Source of the DNA: Burkholderiales bacterium RIFCSPLOWO2_12_FULL_65_40 | GTDB taxonomy: Bacteria > Pseudomonadota > Gammaproteobacteria > Burkholderiales > Burkholderiaceae_C | Length of the DNA stretch: 49,549 nucleotides | Reading direction: 5' to 3' | Assembly (NCBI GenBank): GCA_001770955.1 | Contig: MESL01000002.1 | Coordinates: 1 to 49,549, forward strand | Shown: in pieces, positions 1 to 8,703 of the stretch | Position numbering within the stretch: the stretch's first letter is position 1 | Layout of the letters: each line of letters begins with the position of its first letter | Translations under genes and position numbers: made by a program | Notes under the pieces: model-generated | The model's database searches: none | Told to the model about the DNA's origin: nothing | Seen by the model: only the letters and a program-made list of their open reading frames with translations

Positions 1-89
1 AACAAAGCAGCAGGCTAGGGTTAGTACGTGGATCAGTTTTAGATGGAAATCCTGGGGGTTAGTGGGTCACTTCTGGATGGAAATCAACA
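1..89. mobile_element. Terminal end of an IS21-family insertion sequence (partial)
   Basis: Two imperfect 23-bp copies (28-50 and 62-84, 19 of 23 identical, both starting GTGG and ending GATGGAAAT) lie 34 bp apart, and the outer one is followed by CAACA ending at 89. Read from the other strand the tip is TGTTGATTTCCATCC..., which matches the multiple-terminal-repeat ends of IS21/IstAB elements as I know them. The first 18 bases (reading NKAAG then TAG) could be the last codons of istB, but that is a guess. The rest of the element lies outside the window. The inferred junction with host DNA is between 89 and 90. Confidence 0.7.
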
Positions 90-3000
90 GTCCCGATACG
101 GATAGTTGGATGACTGCTCGACATCACGGACCAGTCGGTCAAACGCCGCGGCCACCATCTCGTCCCGTACCTTTCCACTCGGCGGACGAATGATGTCGGC
201 GACATCCTGCGCATAGTTCAGCAACGGCAAGATCCGGCTGCTAAGCACACGCGAATAGTCCGATCGCTTCTCCTCATCGAGTCCACCACGCCTCTTCCGC
301 CAGTGCCGAGTGCCATCGAATTTCGGAGCGGCCAGTTTCTGGTTGAGTACCCGACTGAAGCTCGCTGCGCCCCGCGATCGAGCTCCTGCAGGGACCAATC
401 CAATGAATTCCGCCGGCGCCATGTCAATCAAGGCTGCGCGCTTCCGGCTCAAGGCGGCTCGAACACCGGCGGCCAGTACGGTCACGTTGATCGCGCGGTC
501 GCTCGGGTAGTCACTGGAATAGTCATAAACGCTTGGTGGTGTAAGTGCCGTTCCAGCGAGGATGCTTCCTGCCTCTTTCTCCATGCCGAGCTCTATCGCC
601 ATGACCGATGCGAGCACGCTGGCCATCGCCAAGCCTTCGCTTTTGCCACTCGCAGAATTTTTGCCATTCGCAGAAGATGCGGCAGCAAGTGCAGCGACAA
701 GTCCTCTGGCGTGGGATGGGTCACGACCGACGAATGGAAGCGCGGCGGCGTAGAGTGCGCGGGATGGCAGTCGACAACGTAACAACCGCGTTGCGATGCG
801 CGACTTGGGCGGATGCGCCGAACGCTGGTGTCGATCCAGAAGCTCAAACAAGTCCCGAAACTTGGCGAAGGCCACGTCTTCGTCTCGACGGGCGAAGAAC
901 TCTGCGACGCGCACGTCATTGCCCGCCAGCATCTCGACATAGGCGAAGCCAATATCGTCCCACTGCCTTGAGGTTCTTGATTCGCCAAAGCGCGCGCTGC
1001 GTTTGGCATGCGCGGCCCAATTGTGCCAATCGATTGATCGCCGAGCGTGACGACGGGCCTCGTCTCGCTCGCCGGCGAAGGCGTTCGCAAGCGCGAGCGC
1101 GGCGTGTTTCCCCCCCGGCCAGCCAACAGTGGTCGCGGAAAGCCGTCGCAAGGCTTCGGGGTCACCGGCTACTGCGGTGAGATCAGGATGCTCGTATAGG
1201 AAGCGGTCGGATCGCTCATGACCCGCGGCAACGAGCGACGCTTCCAGCAGCAGCCGCAGAAGATCGTCGCGCCGGTTCAGCTCTCCCACCAGCGCTATCG
1301 CGGCAGTGATCCGCGACAGACGGATGTCGCGTGCGCTTACCTGTGAAGCGCCTCGGGGAACACGCAAGTCGTAGGCCAGTTGAATGAGCTGATCGGCATC
1401 ACGTAGCGAGGTGAGCAACGCGGGCAGTGCCCGGGCTGCATAGTTTGAGATGAGCTGGCGTTCTTGGAGAGCGGCGATAACGCGATCTCGACCGGCCTGG
1501 CTCGCTCCGTAGCTCGATCGGATCAGGGTCTCGGTCGGTTCATCTCGGAACATCAGGCCGTGTGGCGTTCGTTCAAGCAAGGGGGCGAGGTCGGCCGCAA
1601 AGCTCTCAACCTGCTCCGCGATCAAGCCGTGAGCCGCAGCAAGCTCTTCAATGGGAACTGGGGGCGCCAGCAAGGCGATGCCTGTGAGCAGGAGGTCAAT
1701 CTCCGCATCGCTTGCACCACGAGCGCGTGCGGTTTCGCGCGCTTCGGTGAGACGCTTGCGAAGCAGCACGTCGAGCAGATCTTGCGGCTCTCCGGGGGTG
1801 TCAGGGAATGACACGGGATCAAACGGCCGTCCTGTCGCAATCAGGTTGTCAAGACAGCGTGGATTTCGACCTGACCGAGTCAGCAAAGCGGCGATCTCGT
1901 CGGCCGAAGCATCCGGCACGCGCCGCTCGATGAGGGCACGTACTTCCGCGTCGGTGAACAGTGGAACCGTGAAAGAACGGTGCGAGGCACCGCCGGTCGC
2001 CAGCGCGAGCCGTTCGGTTCGGCACGATGCGACGATGCGAACGCCGTCGATTGGATCGACGCTGATGCTGCGCATGAGAAGATGTGCGAACGATGATGTC
2101 GCGGTGTCCTGCGCGGCAAGCCCGGCGTGGTCGATTGCATCGAGCACCAGTGAGACACATGCATCGCTGCGAGTTCGCCGAGCGGTCTCCACCGATTGGG
2201 CGAGCCGTCGGCGGAACGCCCTCAGCAAGCCCGTTACGTCCGCCAGTGGCAACAGGATATCGCACAGTCCTTGCCCGGCCATGAGATTGGCAAGGTGGAC
2301 AAGCGTCCTTTCCGGGAGGTGCCGACCGTCGGCGGGATCCCGCCAGCGACCGGCGCCGAAGCCATCGAAGAGCACCACAGGTCCATCGGCTCGCAATCGG
2401 TCCGCGAGGCCTTGCATCAAGACAGTCTTGCCCATCCCGCCCGCAGCATGGACAACGAGCGGAAAGCCAATTTCACGGGCGAGGGTTGCAATGCCGCCAA
2501 GAACGTCGCGCTGAATGACGACCTCAACCTCGGGGAACGCGTCAGGCGTGGGATACAGACGGTCCTCGTGCTCCACCTCCAGCTCAGCCAAAACCGCTAC
2601 CCGATCAACTCGCTTGTCCGTCTCGCTACCCGGACCGGCCTTGATCCTGATGAGATTCCGCAACTTGAGCAGGCGTTTCTCCGCATCCGGATCGCCTGGT
2701 TCGCTCCATGCGGCGAGAGTTGTTGAAATCGCACGCTCAGCCTCGGTCAAACTTCCCTTGCTGCCGACCAACTCCAATCGCCGCAGCAGGTCAGCAGAGG
2801 GATGGGGATAGTCCTTCAGGGCTTGTGCGATCTGGCCTGCTTGGCGGGCAACATCACCGGTTTCTTGCGTACCCGCGACGACCGCTGAGATCGCCTTCCC
2901 TAGGTTCTCGTGGATGGGCCTGTTCGTCGCAAATTCATAGCGGACCACGGCGAGAACATGATCGTCGCCATGAGTCGCCCGAAGCTCGGCATCGGTCGCT

Positions 3001-3341
3001 GCAAACTTGGCAAGAGTTGATGCCAGGTCAGCAGCTCTAACTGCCGTGTCGGCGCTTGCAATCGAGTATTTGAACTGAACGACCGTGACTCGATGCGCTC
3101 GGGCAACATCGGTGGCGCCGTGGTACCGGACGAGATCGGCAATCTCGACCGCACCCGTTCCCAAGCTCTGCTCGTCTCGTTCATCGAACCCCTCGAGCGT
3201 GATCGCAGTAAGGTCTGTCGACGGCGGCAGGAGCTCAAGAGCGGAGCGTGCGGCCCAAGCTTCATGAAAGGCATGGCCCGCCTTTGATGCTCGGACTTTG
3301 TCGATCTTTATTGACACTGAGTCGACTTCGTCTTCGCTCAT
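84..3341 (-). CDS. Avs-like STAND NTPase with N-terminal Cap4/DUF4297-like nuclease domain, 3' end truncated by IS
   Basis: This 1085-residue product has the architecture of an antiviral STAND effector. Residues about 20-150 resemble the dsDNA-nuclease (Cap4/DUF4297-like) fold: E50 in TLEGFDE, acidic E66/D69, and VVQFKYS with Q89 and K91 as a QxK active site. Residues about 280-480 form a NACHT/STAND-type NTPase: Walker A HAAGGMGKT (298-306), a conserved FDGFGAGRWR...R...L segment (325-365), Walker B VLDAID (D401, D404) and a VASCRT sensor-like strand. The remainder is alpha-helical and repeat-like, as expected for a target-sensing region. The start is supported by GGAGG 9 nt upstream. The last codon (TGT) and the stop (TGA) come from the IS end at 84-89, so the native C-terminus is missing and the protein may be inactive. 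Family assignment is by motif only; the Avs subtype is unresolved. Confidence 0.75.
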   Translation of the reverse strand: MSEDEVDSVSIKIDKVRASKAGHAFHEAWAARSALELLPPSTDLTAITLEGFDERDEQSLGTGAVEIADLVRYHGATDVARAHRVTVVQFKYSIASADTAVRAADLASTLAKFAATDAELRATHGDDHVLAVVRYEFATNRPIHENLGKAISAVVAGTQETGDVARQAGQIAQALKDYPHPSADLLRRLELVGSKGSLTEAERAISTTLAAWSEPGDPDAEKRLLKLRNLIRIKAGPGSETDKRVDRVAVLAELEVEHEDRLYPTPDAFPEVEVVIQRDVLGGIATLAREIGFPLVVHAAGGMGKTVLMQGLADRLRADGPVVLFDGFGAGRWRDPADGRHLPERTLVHLANLMAGQGLCDILLPLADVTGLLRAFRRRLAQSVETARRTRSDACVSLVLDAIDHAGLAAQDTATSSFAHLLMRSISVDPIDGVRIVASCRTERLALATGGASHRSFTVPLFTDAEVRALIERRVPDASADEIAALLTRSGRNPRCLDNLIATGRPFDPVSFPDTPGEPQDLLDVLLRKRLTEARETARARGASDAEIDLLLTGIALLAPPVPIEELAAAHGLIAEQVESFAADLAPLLERTPHGLMFRDEPTETLIRSSYGASQAGRDRVIAALQERQLISNYAARALPALLTSLRDADQLIQLAYDLRVPRGASQVSARDIRLSRITAAIALVGELNRRDDLLRLLLEASLVAAGHERSDRFLYEHPDLTAVAGDPEALRRLSATTVGWPGGKHAALALANAFAGERDEARRHARRSIDWHNWAAHAKRSARFGESRTSRQWDDIGFAYVEMLAGNDVRVAEFFARRDEDVAFAKFRDLFELLDRHQRSAHPPKSRIATRLLRCRLPSRALYAAALPFVGRDPSHARGLVAALAAASSANGKNSASGKSEGLAMASVLASVMAIELGMEKEAGSILAGTALTPPSVYDYSSDYPSDRAINVTVLAAGVRAALSRKRAALIDMAPAEFIGLVPAGARSRGAASFSRVLNQKLAAPKFDGTRHWRKRRGGLDEEKRSDYSRVLSSRILPLLNYAQDVADIIRPPSGKVRDEMVAAAFDRLVRDVEQSSNYPYRDC

Positions 3342-3672
3342 GATCAGCTTCCTCCGTTCCCCAACTCCCAGGGCAAGGTACGCCTCTGTTTACCAGTGGC
3401 CGTGGTATGTCGTTCTTCGAGCCATCCCGAAAATCAGACGAATGTTACATGTACAGATCATGTGGAGCCTTAGCCAATGCACACAGGCGTGTTGATGGAA
3501 TTGAGGCCAAAGGACCCACCATGCGGCGGCTGTCGTGTCGTGGGCGAAAAGCGATGGACCATGTCCTGGACCTTTTCACCTTGAACCCACTAGTATTGGG
3601 CGACTGCTTCAGTGACCCACACATCACCTAATAGCTACGACGACCAATACCCCAGCGGACAGGAACGCAATA
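3342..3672. other. Divergent intergenic region of the putative defence locus
   Basis: These 331 bp separate the starts of the STAND gene (minus) and the PIN-like gene (plus), so they must carry both promoters. I see the GGAGG ribosome site of the STAND gene at its left edge and an AGGA 8 nt before the ATG at 3673. I could not pick convincing -35/-10 pairs. Short open frames here have no recognisable product. Confidence 0.5.
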
Positions 3673-4809
3673 ATGCAATCATTCCATTCAGGAATCGGTG
3701 CCTCAATTGATGCCCATCTGGCTCGTCCGGAAGTCGATCTGAGAAAGCACAGCCGAAACAGGCAGGTCGAACTGGCAACGAGCCTGAAGGGACGACGATC
3801 CATCTACCTGGATCTCAAGTTCTGGATCGGCATTAGAGACGCACAGGCCGCCGGCCACACACCTCATCCCTACACCCCCCTGTTGACCGCGCTCCAAAAA
3901 TCTGTGGCCGATGGCCGTGCGTTCTGCCCAATATCGGACAGTTGCTTCCTCGAAGTCTTCAAGCAAACGGACGCGAACACGCGCCAGAGGACAGCAGCGC
4001 TGATCGATGAACTGAGTTTAGGCGTCACGATCATTGCGTTCGATCTCCGCATCGGGACCGAGATTGCTCATCTGCTGCATGCAGGACTCACGCCAGAGCA
4101 GGTCTACCCATTGGATCAGCTCGTCTGGACCAAGCTCAGCTATGCGCTGGGCTACTTCAGCCCGCGCATCTGCATGTTCGACGAACTCGACGACAGAGCG
4201 ATCGAGAAGGCGTTCTTCGATCACATGTGGACCATCCCCTTGGTCGAGATTGAACAGTGCATCGGGGAAGCTAATTACACCCAAGATTCTGGACGCCATG
4301 AGCGCCTGGCTCATACCTTGAACCAAGGCATTGCAGAACACGCGCCAGGTATCAAAAGCTTCAAACAAGTCTACGAACATGAGCTCGTCGGCGTGATGGA
4401 CCTCTACGCTGGTCGAGCCGCAGACATCTTGTGCGATATGGCCCCACCTTCGCTGGGACCACGCCCGGCAAAAAAAACCGGTGGGTACAAAGCCATCGAA
4501 CGGCACTGCCTCAGCTTGCTGGTGGGCGCCATGAACACCGACAAGGGTAAGGCCACGCTGCGAACGTTGCACATCGAAACGTCTATATATGCGGCCCTTC
4601 GTTGGAATAAGGGACAGAAGTTCAAAGCTAACGACTTCTTCGACATCCAACACGCAGGCGCAGCGGTGGGATACTGCGATGCCTTTTTCACAGAGAGATC
4701 ACTTGCCAACGTATTGACGCGAAGCGACCTGGGTTTAGACATACTCTATGGCTGTACCGTCGTGTCCAACCCTGAAGCTGCGCTGAAGTACATCCAACTG
4801 CTAGTCTGA
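3673..4809 (+). CDS. PIN-like domain putative nuclease, 378 aa
   Basis: Not a named gene, but the sequence has the layout of a PIN-like fold spread over a long protein. The first strand is SIYLDLKFW with D47. A conserved acidic residue follows at E94 (CFLEVFK). The C-terminal half carries NDFFDIQHAGAAVGYCDAF followed by TERSL, giving D324, D336 and the T340/E341/R342 cluster that typically completes the acidic metal site. PIN-like proteins are usually metal-dependent RNases, often toxins or defence effectors; that activity is inference here. The gene is divergent from the STAND NTPase and has lower G+C and more A/T-ending codons than the rest of the window, which suggests transfer. The ribosome site (AGGA) is weak. 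A role as partner of, or independent of, the STAND gene cannot be decided. Confidence 0.65.
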   Translation: MQSFHSGIGASIDAHLARPEVDLRKHSRNRQVELATSLKGRRSIYLDLKFWIGIRDAQAAGHTPHPYTPLLTALQKSVADGRAFCPISDSCFLEVFKQTDANTRQRTAALIDELSLGVTIIAFDLRIGTEIAHLLHAGLTPEQVYPLDQLVWTKLSYALGYFSPRICMFDELDDRAIEKAFFDHMWTIPLVEIEQCIGEANYTQDSGRHERLAHTLNQGIAEHAPGIKSFKQVYEHELVGVMDLYAGRAADILCDMAPPSLGPRPAKKTGGYKAIERHCLSLLVGAMNTDKGKATLRTLHIETSIYAALRWNKGQKFKANDFFDIQHAGAAVGYCDAFFTERSLANVLTRSDLGLDILYGCTVVSNPEAALKYIQLLV

Positions 4810-4812
4810 GGA

Positions 4813-4833
4813 ACGCCCGTATCAGCAGGGCGT
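4813..4833 (+). terminator. Possible weak hairpin after the PIN-like gene
   Basis: ACGCCC (4813-4818) and GGGCGT (4828-4833) can pair across a 9-base loop, starting 3 bases after the stop codon at 4809. There is no U-tract, so intrinsic termination is uncertain. Confidence 0.3.
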
Positions 4834-5163
4834 GGTCACTGAGCAACCTATTTGACCGCAGCGATACTCGGAGCGATTAAGGACCGAATCAACCCCTAAG
4901 CTGTCATACAGATACTACATTCGATGTCTCAAAACGCTGCAATGCCGAAGTCGATGCGGTGGTCCTACATTGAGGCCAGCGGAGCTGCAGCTATGTTGAG
5001 CAGCGCATGCGAAGATCCGCCACTCTCGACCTCTTGACTCGAGTTCCAAAGAACAATACGTTTTATTGATTCCAGAAACTCGACGCATACCCAATGGTCA
5101 CTAGCGCTGAGGCCTGAAACTGTGACGACACCGACCTCGTCACAAACCTCGACACAAAACAAA
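4834..5163. other. Gene-poor stretch between the accessory module and the ribosomal cluster
   Basis: About 330 bp with lower G+C than the flanks. I see no convincing gene, tRNA fragment or direct repeat of the tRNA 3' end. A 65-codon open frame on the minus strand (4965-5162) has no recognisable similarity and no clear ribosome site. Confidence 0.4.
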
Positions 5164-5185
5164 AAGGCCCACCGAAGTGGGCCTT
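5164..5185 (-). terminator. Rho-independent terminator of the ribosomal/tRNA-fMet unit
   Basis: A perfect 9-bp stem AAGGCCCAC/GTGGGCCTT with a 4-base loop. Read on the minus strand it runs directly into a T-rich tract. It sits 28 bp beyond the CCA end of tRNA-fMet and is the natural end of the spc/alpha transcription unit. Confidence 0.88.
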
Positions 5186-5212
5186 GAAGACAAGCTAAGT
5201 GCTTGATTTTAT

Positions 5213-5289
<77 letters not shown>

Positions 5290-5300
5290 GCAAGAGATAA

Positions 5301-5306
5301 ATTATA
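5301..5306 (-). promoter_or_regulatory. Candidate -10 box for tRNA-fMet
   Basis: TATAAT on the minus strand lies 11 bases upstream of the mature tRNA 5' end, in the rplQ-tRNA gap. A -35 would fall inside the last rplQ codons, where no strong TTGACA is seen. Read-through from rplQ is the alternative or additional source of transcript. Confidence 0.45.
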
Positions 5307-5314
5307 ACCTATTT

Positions 5315-5713
5315 TTAGGCTGCTGCGTCGGCATTTGCAGATTCTGTAGATTCTGCGGCGCGCTCGACGAGTTCCACGAAGGCCATGGGCGCGTTGTCAC
5401 CCACGCGGTAACCCATCTTCAGGATGCGGGTGTAGCCACCGGGACGGGCCTTGAAGCGGGGGCCCAGGTCGTTGAACAGTTTGGTCACGCTGTCGCGGTC
5501 ACGCAGGCGGTTGAATGCCAGACGGCGGTTGGCCACGGAGTCTTCCTTGGCCAGGGTGATCATGGGCTCGATGACGCGGCGCAGTTCTTTGGCCTTGGGC
5601 AGCGTGGTCTTGATGGCCTCATGCTCGATGAGCGAGTTCATCATGTTCTGCAGCATCGCAAGGCGGTGCGAGCTGGTGCGGTTCAGTTTGCGGAGGCCGT
5701 GTCCGTGGCGCAT
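5315..5713 (-). CDS. rplQ: 50S ribosomal protein L17
   Basis: The 132-residue product begins [17 protein letters not shown], the typical L17 N-terminus that binds 23S rRNA near the tunnel exit. The length is close to the family norm, with an alanine-rich tail ([14 protein letters not shown]). It is the last protein gene of the alpha operon, downstream of rpoA, and is followed by tRNA-fMet. The rpoA-rplQ gap (89 bp) contains a small hairpin, GTTCCC (5772-5777) with GGGAAC (5784-5789), that lacks a U-tract and is more likely a processing or stability element than a terminator. Confidence 0.97.
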   Translation of the reverse strand: MRHGHGLRKLNRTSSHRLAMLQNMMNSLIEHEAIKTTLPKAKELRRVIEPMITLAKEDSVANRRLAFNRLRDRDSVTKLFNDLGPRFKARPGGYTRILKMGYRVGDNAPMAFVELVERAAESTESANADAAA

Positions 5714-5802
5714 GGTGCTTTCCTTTGAATAATTAAATCAGGCAGCCGTATCAGGTACTGCCCGAGGCACTGTTCCCGAAAAAGGGAACCCAAGATTATA
5801 GC

Positions 5803-6798
5803 TTAACGCTTGTCAAGACCGGCTGGCGGCCAGTTTTCAAGCTTCATTCCCAGCGTGAGACCGCGGGAAGCAAGCACTTCCTTGATCTCATTGAGCGACT
5901 TGCGACCCAGATTCGGGGTCTTGAGCAATTCGTTCTCGGTGCGCTGGATCAGGTCACCGATGTAATAGATGTTCTCTGCCTTGAGGCAGTTGGCAGAACG
6001 GACCGTGAGTTCCAGTTCATCCACCGGACGCAGCAGGATCGGATCGAACGTGGCATTGGTGGAACGTCCGCCGGATGGCGACTCGAACGTCGGAATTTCA
6101 CCGCCATCGAGCTGCGCGAATACTGCCAGTTGTTCAACAAGAATCTTGGCAGAGGCACGCACAGCATCTTCTGCGGTGATAGCACCGTTGGTTTCGATCT
6201 CGACAACGAGCTTGTCCAGATCGGTGCGCTGCTCGACGCGGGCGCTTTCCACCGTGTAGCTCACACGCTTGACCGGCGAGAACGATGCGTCCAGAACAAT
6301 ACGGCCAATCGATTTGGTAGTTTCATCCGCAAAGCGACGCTGGTTGCCAGGCACATAGCCACGGCCCTTTTCAACCTTGATCTGCATGTCCAGCTTGCCG
6401 CCTTGCGACAAATGGGCAATGACATGATCAGGATTCACGATTTCCACGTCGTGGGGTGTTTGAATGTCACGCGCCGTGACAATACCCTCACCGTCCTTGC
6501 GCAGGCTGAGCGTGACCTCGTCGCGGTTGTGGAGCTTGAAGACCACACCTTTGAGATTCAGAAGAATGTTGACCACATCTTCCTGCACGCCATCAATGGA
6601 AGAGTACTCGTGGAGAACCCCTGCGATCGTCACTTCGGTCGCTGCGTAACCCACCATGGACGAGAGCAGGACGCGCCGGATGGCGTTGCCCAACGTGTGG
6701 CCATACCCACGCTCGAACGGCTCCAGTGCGACCTTGGCCCGGTTGTGACCAAGCTGTTCGACATTGATAGCCTTGGGTTTCAGCAGATTTGTTTGCAT
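5803..6798 (-). CDS. rpoA: DNA-directed RNA polymerase alpha subunit
   Basis: At 331 residues this is a full-length alpha subunit. The N-terminal assembly domain (about 1-235) includes the [19 protein letters not shown] dimerisation segment. A linker precedes the C-terminal domain (about 250-331), which contains the helix-hairpin-helix region [14 protein letters not shown] and the segment [17 protein letters not shown] that contacts UP-element DNA and activators. It is cotranscribed between rpsD and rplQ, the usual alpha-operon position, so that polymerase and ribosomal protein synthesis are linked. Confidence 0.98.
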   Translation of the reverse strand: MQTNLLKPKAINVEQLGHNRAKVALEPFERGYGHTLGNAIRRVLLSSMVGYAATEVTIAGVLHEYSSIDGVQEDVVNILLNLKGVVFKLHNRDEVTLSLRKDGEGIVTARDIQTPHDVEIVNPDHVIAHLSQGGKLDMQIKVEKGRGYVPGNQRRFADETTKSIGRIVLDASFSPVKRVSYTVESARVEQRTDLDKLVVEIETNGAITAEDAVRASAKILVEQLAVFAQLDGGEIPTFESPSGGRSTNATFDPILLRPVDELELTVRSANCLKAENIYYIGDLIQRTENELLKTPNLGRKSLNEIKEVLASRGLTLGMKLENWPPAGLDKR

Positions 6799-6908
6799 GC
6801 AGACTTCCTCTCAATACCCCCAGCTCGTTACACCGGTAAGGCTGGTGAAGCGCCCATACCGCGATGCCTCGCGGTACAGGAACGATTTTTCTACTGTGAA
6901 TCCAGGGC

Positions 6909-7532
6909 TTAGCGCGAGTACAACTCAACGATCAGGGATTCGTTGATGTCTGCACCGAATTCGTCGCGGTCAGGCACCTTCTTGAATACGCCCTCGGCCT
7001 TGGCTGCGTCGACTTCGACCCACGCAGGCATGCCAACTTGCTGTGCCAGCTGGAGTGCTTCAGCAATACGGCCTTGCTTCTTCGACTTTTCACGAACGGC
7101 GACAAGGTCACCCGTCTTGACAAGATACGAAGGAATGTTGACGGACACGCCGTTCACGGTGATCGCCTTGTGCGACACCAGCTGACGTGCCTCGGCACGC
7201 GTCGAGCCGAAGCCCATGCGGTACACGACGTTGTCCAGACGGCATTCGAGCAGCGACAGCAGGTTGGCACCCGTGTTGCCCTTGCGGCGGTCGGCGGCTT
7301 CGAAGTAGCGGCGGAACTGCTTTTCCAGAATGCCGTACATGCGCTTGACCTTCTGCTTTTCACGCAGTTGGAGCCCGTAGTCAGACGTGCGAGCGCCAGA
7401 GGTCCGGCCATGTTGACCAGGCTTGGAATCAAATTTCGACTTGTCGGCGATTGAGCGACGTGCGCTCTTAAGGAACAAGTCAGTGCCTTCACGGCGGGAA
7501 AGTTTGGCCTTGGGGCCGAGATAACGTGCCAC
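6909..7532 (-). CDS. rpsD: 30S ribosomal protein S4
   Basis: A 207-residue S4 starting [18 protein letters not shown]. The N-terminal region lacks the zinc-binding cysteines found in some bacterial S4 proteins. The central S4 RNA-binding domain contains [14 protein letters not shown] and [14 protein letters not shown]4 nucleates 16S rRNA folding and, in enterobacteria, represses the alpha operon by binding its leader mRNA; whether that holds here is not visible. It lies between rpsK and rpoA. Confidence 0.98.
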   Translation of the reverse strand: MARYLGPKAKLSRREGTDLFLKSARRSIADKSKFDSKPGQHGRTSGARTSDYGLQLREKQKVKRMYGILEKQFRRYFEAADRRKGNTGANLLSLLECRLDNVVYRMGFGSTRAEARQLVSHKAITVNGVSVNIPSYLVKTGDLVAVREKSKKQGRIAEALQLAQQVGMPAWVEVDAAKAEGVFKKVPDRDEFGADINESLIVELYSR

Positions 7533-7624
7533 TTGAATATCCTTCTATGTCAGCTACCGCAAACCATTGCGGGAGCCGCCTGCGGCGTTGATACGGGCGC
7601 AGGCGGCGGTGGGCTTGTTGAAAA

Positions 7625-8029
7625 TCAGATACGACGGCGTTTTTGCGGACGGCAGCCGTTGTGCGGAACCGGTGTCACATCGGAGATGGACGTGATGCGG
7701 ATGCCCAGTGCACCCAGTGCACGCACCGACGATTCACGTCCTGGGCCTGGGCCCTTGATTTCGACGTCAAGGTTCTTGATACCTTGTTCGATGGCGGCGC
7801 GACCGGCCATTTCGGAAGCCACCTGGGCAGCGAACGGCGTGGATTTACGCGAACCCTTGAAACCCTGACCACCCGACGAAGCCCACGACAGTGCATTGCC
7901 CTGGCGATCGGTGATGGTGATGATGGTGTTGTTGAACGATGCGTGCACGTGTGCGACGCCGTCCGACACGTTCTTGCGAACCTTCTTACGAACACGCTGT
8001 GCTGCGTTATTGGCAGGAGACTTGGCCAT
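7625..8029 (-). CDS. rpsK: 30S ribosomal protein S11
   Basis: The 134-residue product has S11 signatures: [20 protein letters not shown] and the C-terminal [20 protein letters not shown] that lies in the platform of the 30S subunit near the mRNA exit. It sits 18 bp after rpsM and is in the normal order rpsM-rpsK-rpsD. Confidence 0.98.
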   Translation of the reverse strand: MAKSPANNAAQRVRKKVRKNVSDGVAHVHASFNNTIITITDRQGNALSWASSGGQGFKGSRKSTPFAAQVASEMAGRAAIEQGIKNLDVEIKGPGPGRESSVRALGALGIRITSISDVTPVPHNGCRPQKRRRI

Positions 8030-8047
8030 ATTGATCTTTCAATCTCT

Positions 8048-8413
8048 TTATTTCTTCAGTGCTGCTGCGCCCTTGCGCGGACCCTTGCGGGTACGGGCAT
8101 TGGTGCGCGTGCGCTGACCACGCATCGGCAGACCGCGGCGATGACGGAAACCCCGATAGCAACCAATGTCCATCAAGCGCTTGATGTTCATTGTGGTTTC
8201 GCGGCGCAGGTCACCTTCAATGGTGAACTTCTCGATCTGATCACGAATTTTTTCGAGATCGCTATCCGTCAGATCCTTGATCTTCTTCGAATAATCGATT
8301 TCGCATGCTTCGCAGATCTTGCGTGCGCGAGTGCGACCGATGCCGTAAATGGCGGTCAGGCCAATTTCAGCATGCTTGTGCGGTGGAATATTGATACCAG
8401 CGATACGTGCCAT
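8048..8413 (-). CDS. rpsM: 30S ribosomal protein S13
   Basis: A 121-residue S13 beginning [19 protein letters not shown], with the helix-two-turn-helix segment [12 protein letters not shown] and the basic C-terminal tail ([19 protein letters not shown]) that reaches to the tRNA and the 50S bridge. It is the first gene of the alpha-operon block and follows rpmJ after 24 bp. Confidence 0.98.
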   Translation of the reverse strand: MARIAGINIPPHKHAEIGLTAIYGIGRTRARKICEACEIDYSKKIKDLTDSDLEKIRDQIEKFTIEGDLRRETTMNIKRLMDIGCYRGFRHRRGLPMRGQRTRTNARTRKGPRKGAAALKK

Positions 8414-8437
8414 TTGCGTCCTCTAATGCTTTCCTAA

Positions 8438-8551
8438 TCAACCCTGACGCTGCTTGTGACGCAGGTCCGTGCAGATCACGCGCACCACACCCTTGCGGCG
8501 GATGATCTTGCAGTTGCGGCAGATTTTTTTGACCGAAGCCGAAACTCTCAT
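8438..8551 (-). CDS. rpmJ: 50S ribosomal protein L36 (zinc-ribbon form)
   Basis: A 37-codon gene beginning [20 protein letters not shown] and ending in KQRQG. The zinc ligands C11, C14, C27 and H32 are all present, so this is the zinc-containing form. It sits in the standard place between secY and rpsM. The initiation-factor gene infA, which many relatives carry between secY and rpmJ, is missing here. Confidence 0.96.
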   Translation of the reverse strand: MRVSASVKKICRNCKIIRRKGVVRVICTDLRHKQRQG

Positions 8552-8703
8552 TTCATTCTCCTAAAACCAGATCTAGCGCCCGGGCAATCTGCCTGAAACA
8601 CTTTATGCGCCTGCGAAACAACGCCAGGCTCTTAACTTAAACAGCACCAGTCATCACGCCTGGCACACCATTCACTCAGAAGGTCAATGAATTTTTCAAT
8701 TCA

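Noticed and set aside
4965..5162. A 65-codon minus-strand frame beyond the tRNA terminator
   Set aside because: No similarity recognised, no clear ribosome site, and it lies behind a strong terminator.
4810..5212. Integration site at tRNA-fMet
   Set aside because: No second copy of the tRNA 3' end and no integrase gene were seen in the window.
5772..5789. Terminator between rpoA and rplQ
   Set aside because: Six-bp stem without a following U-tract, inside a normally cotranscribed pair.
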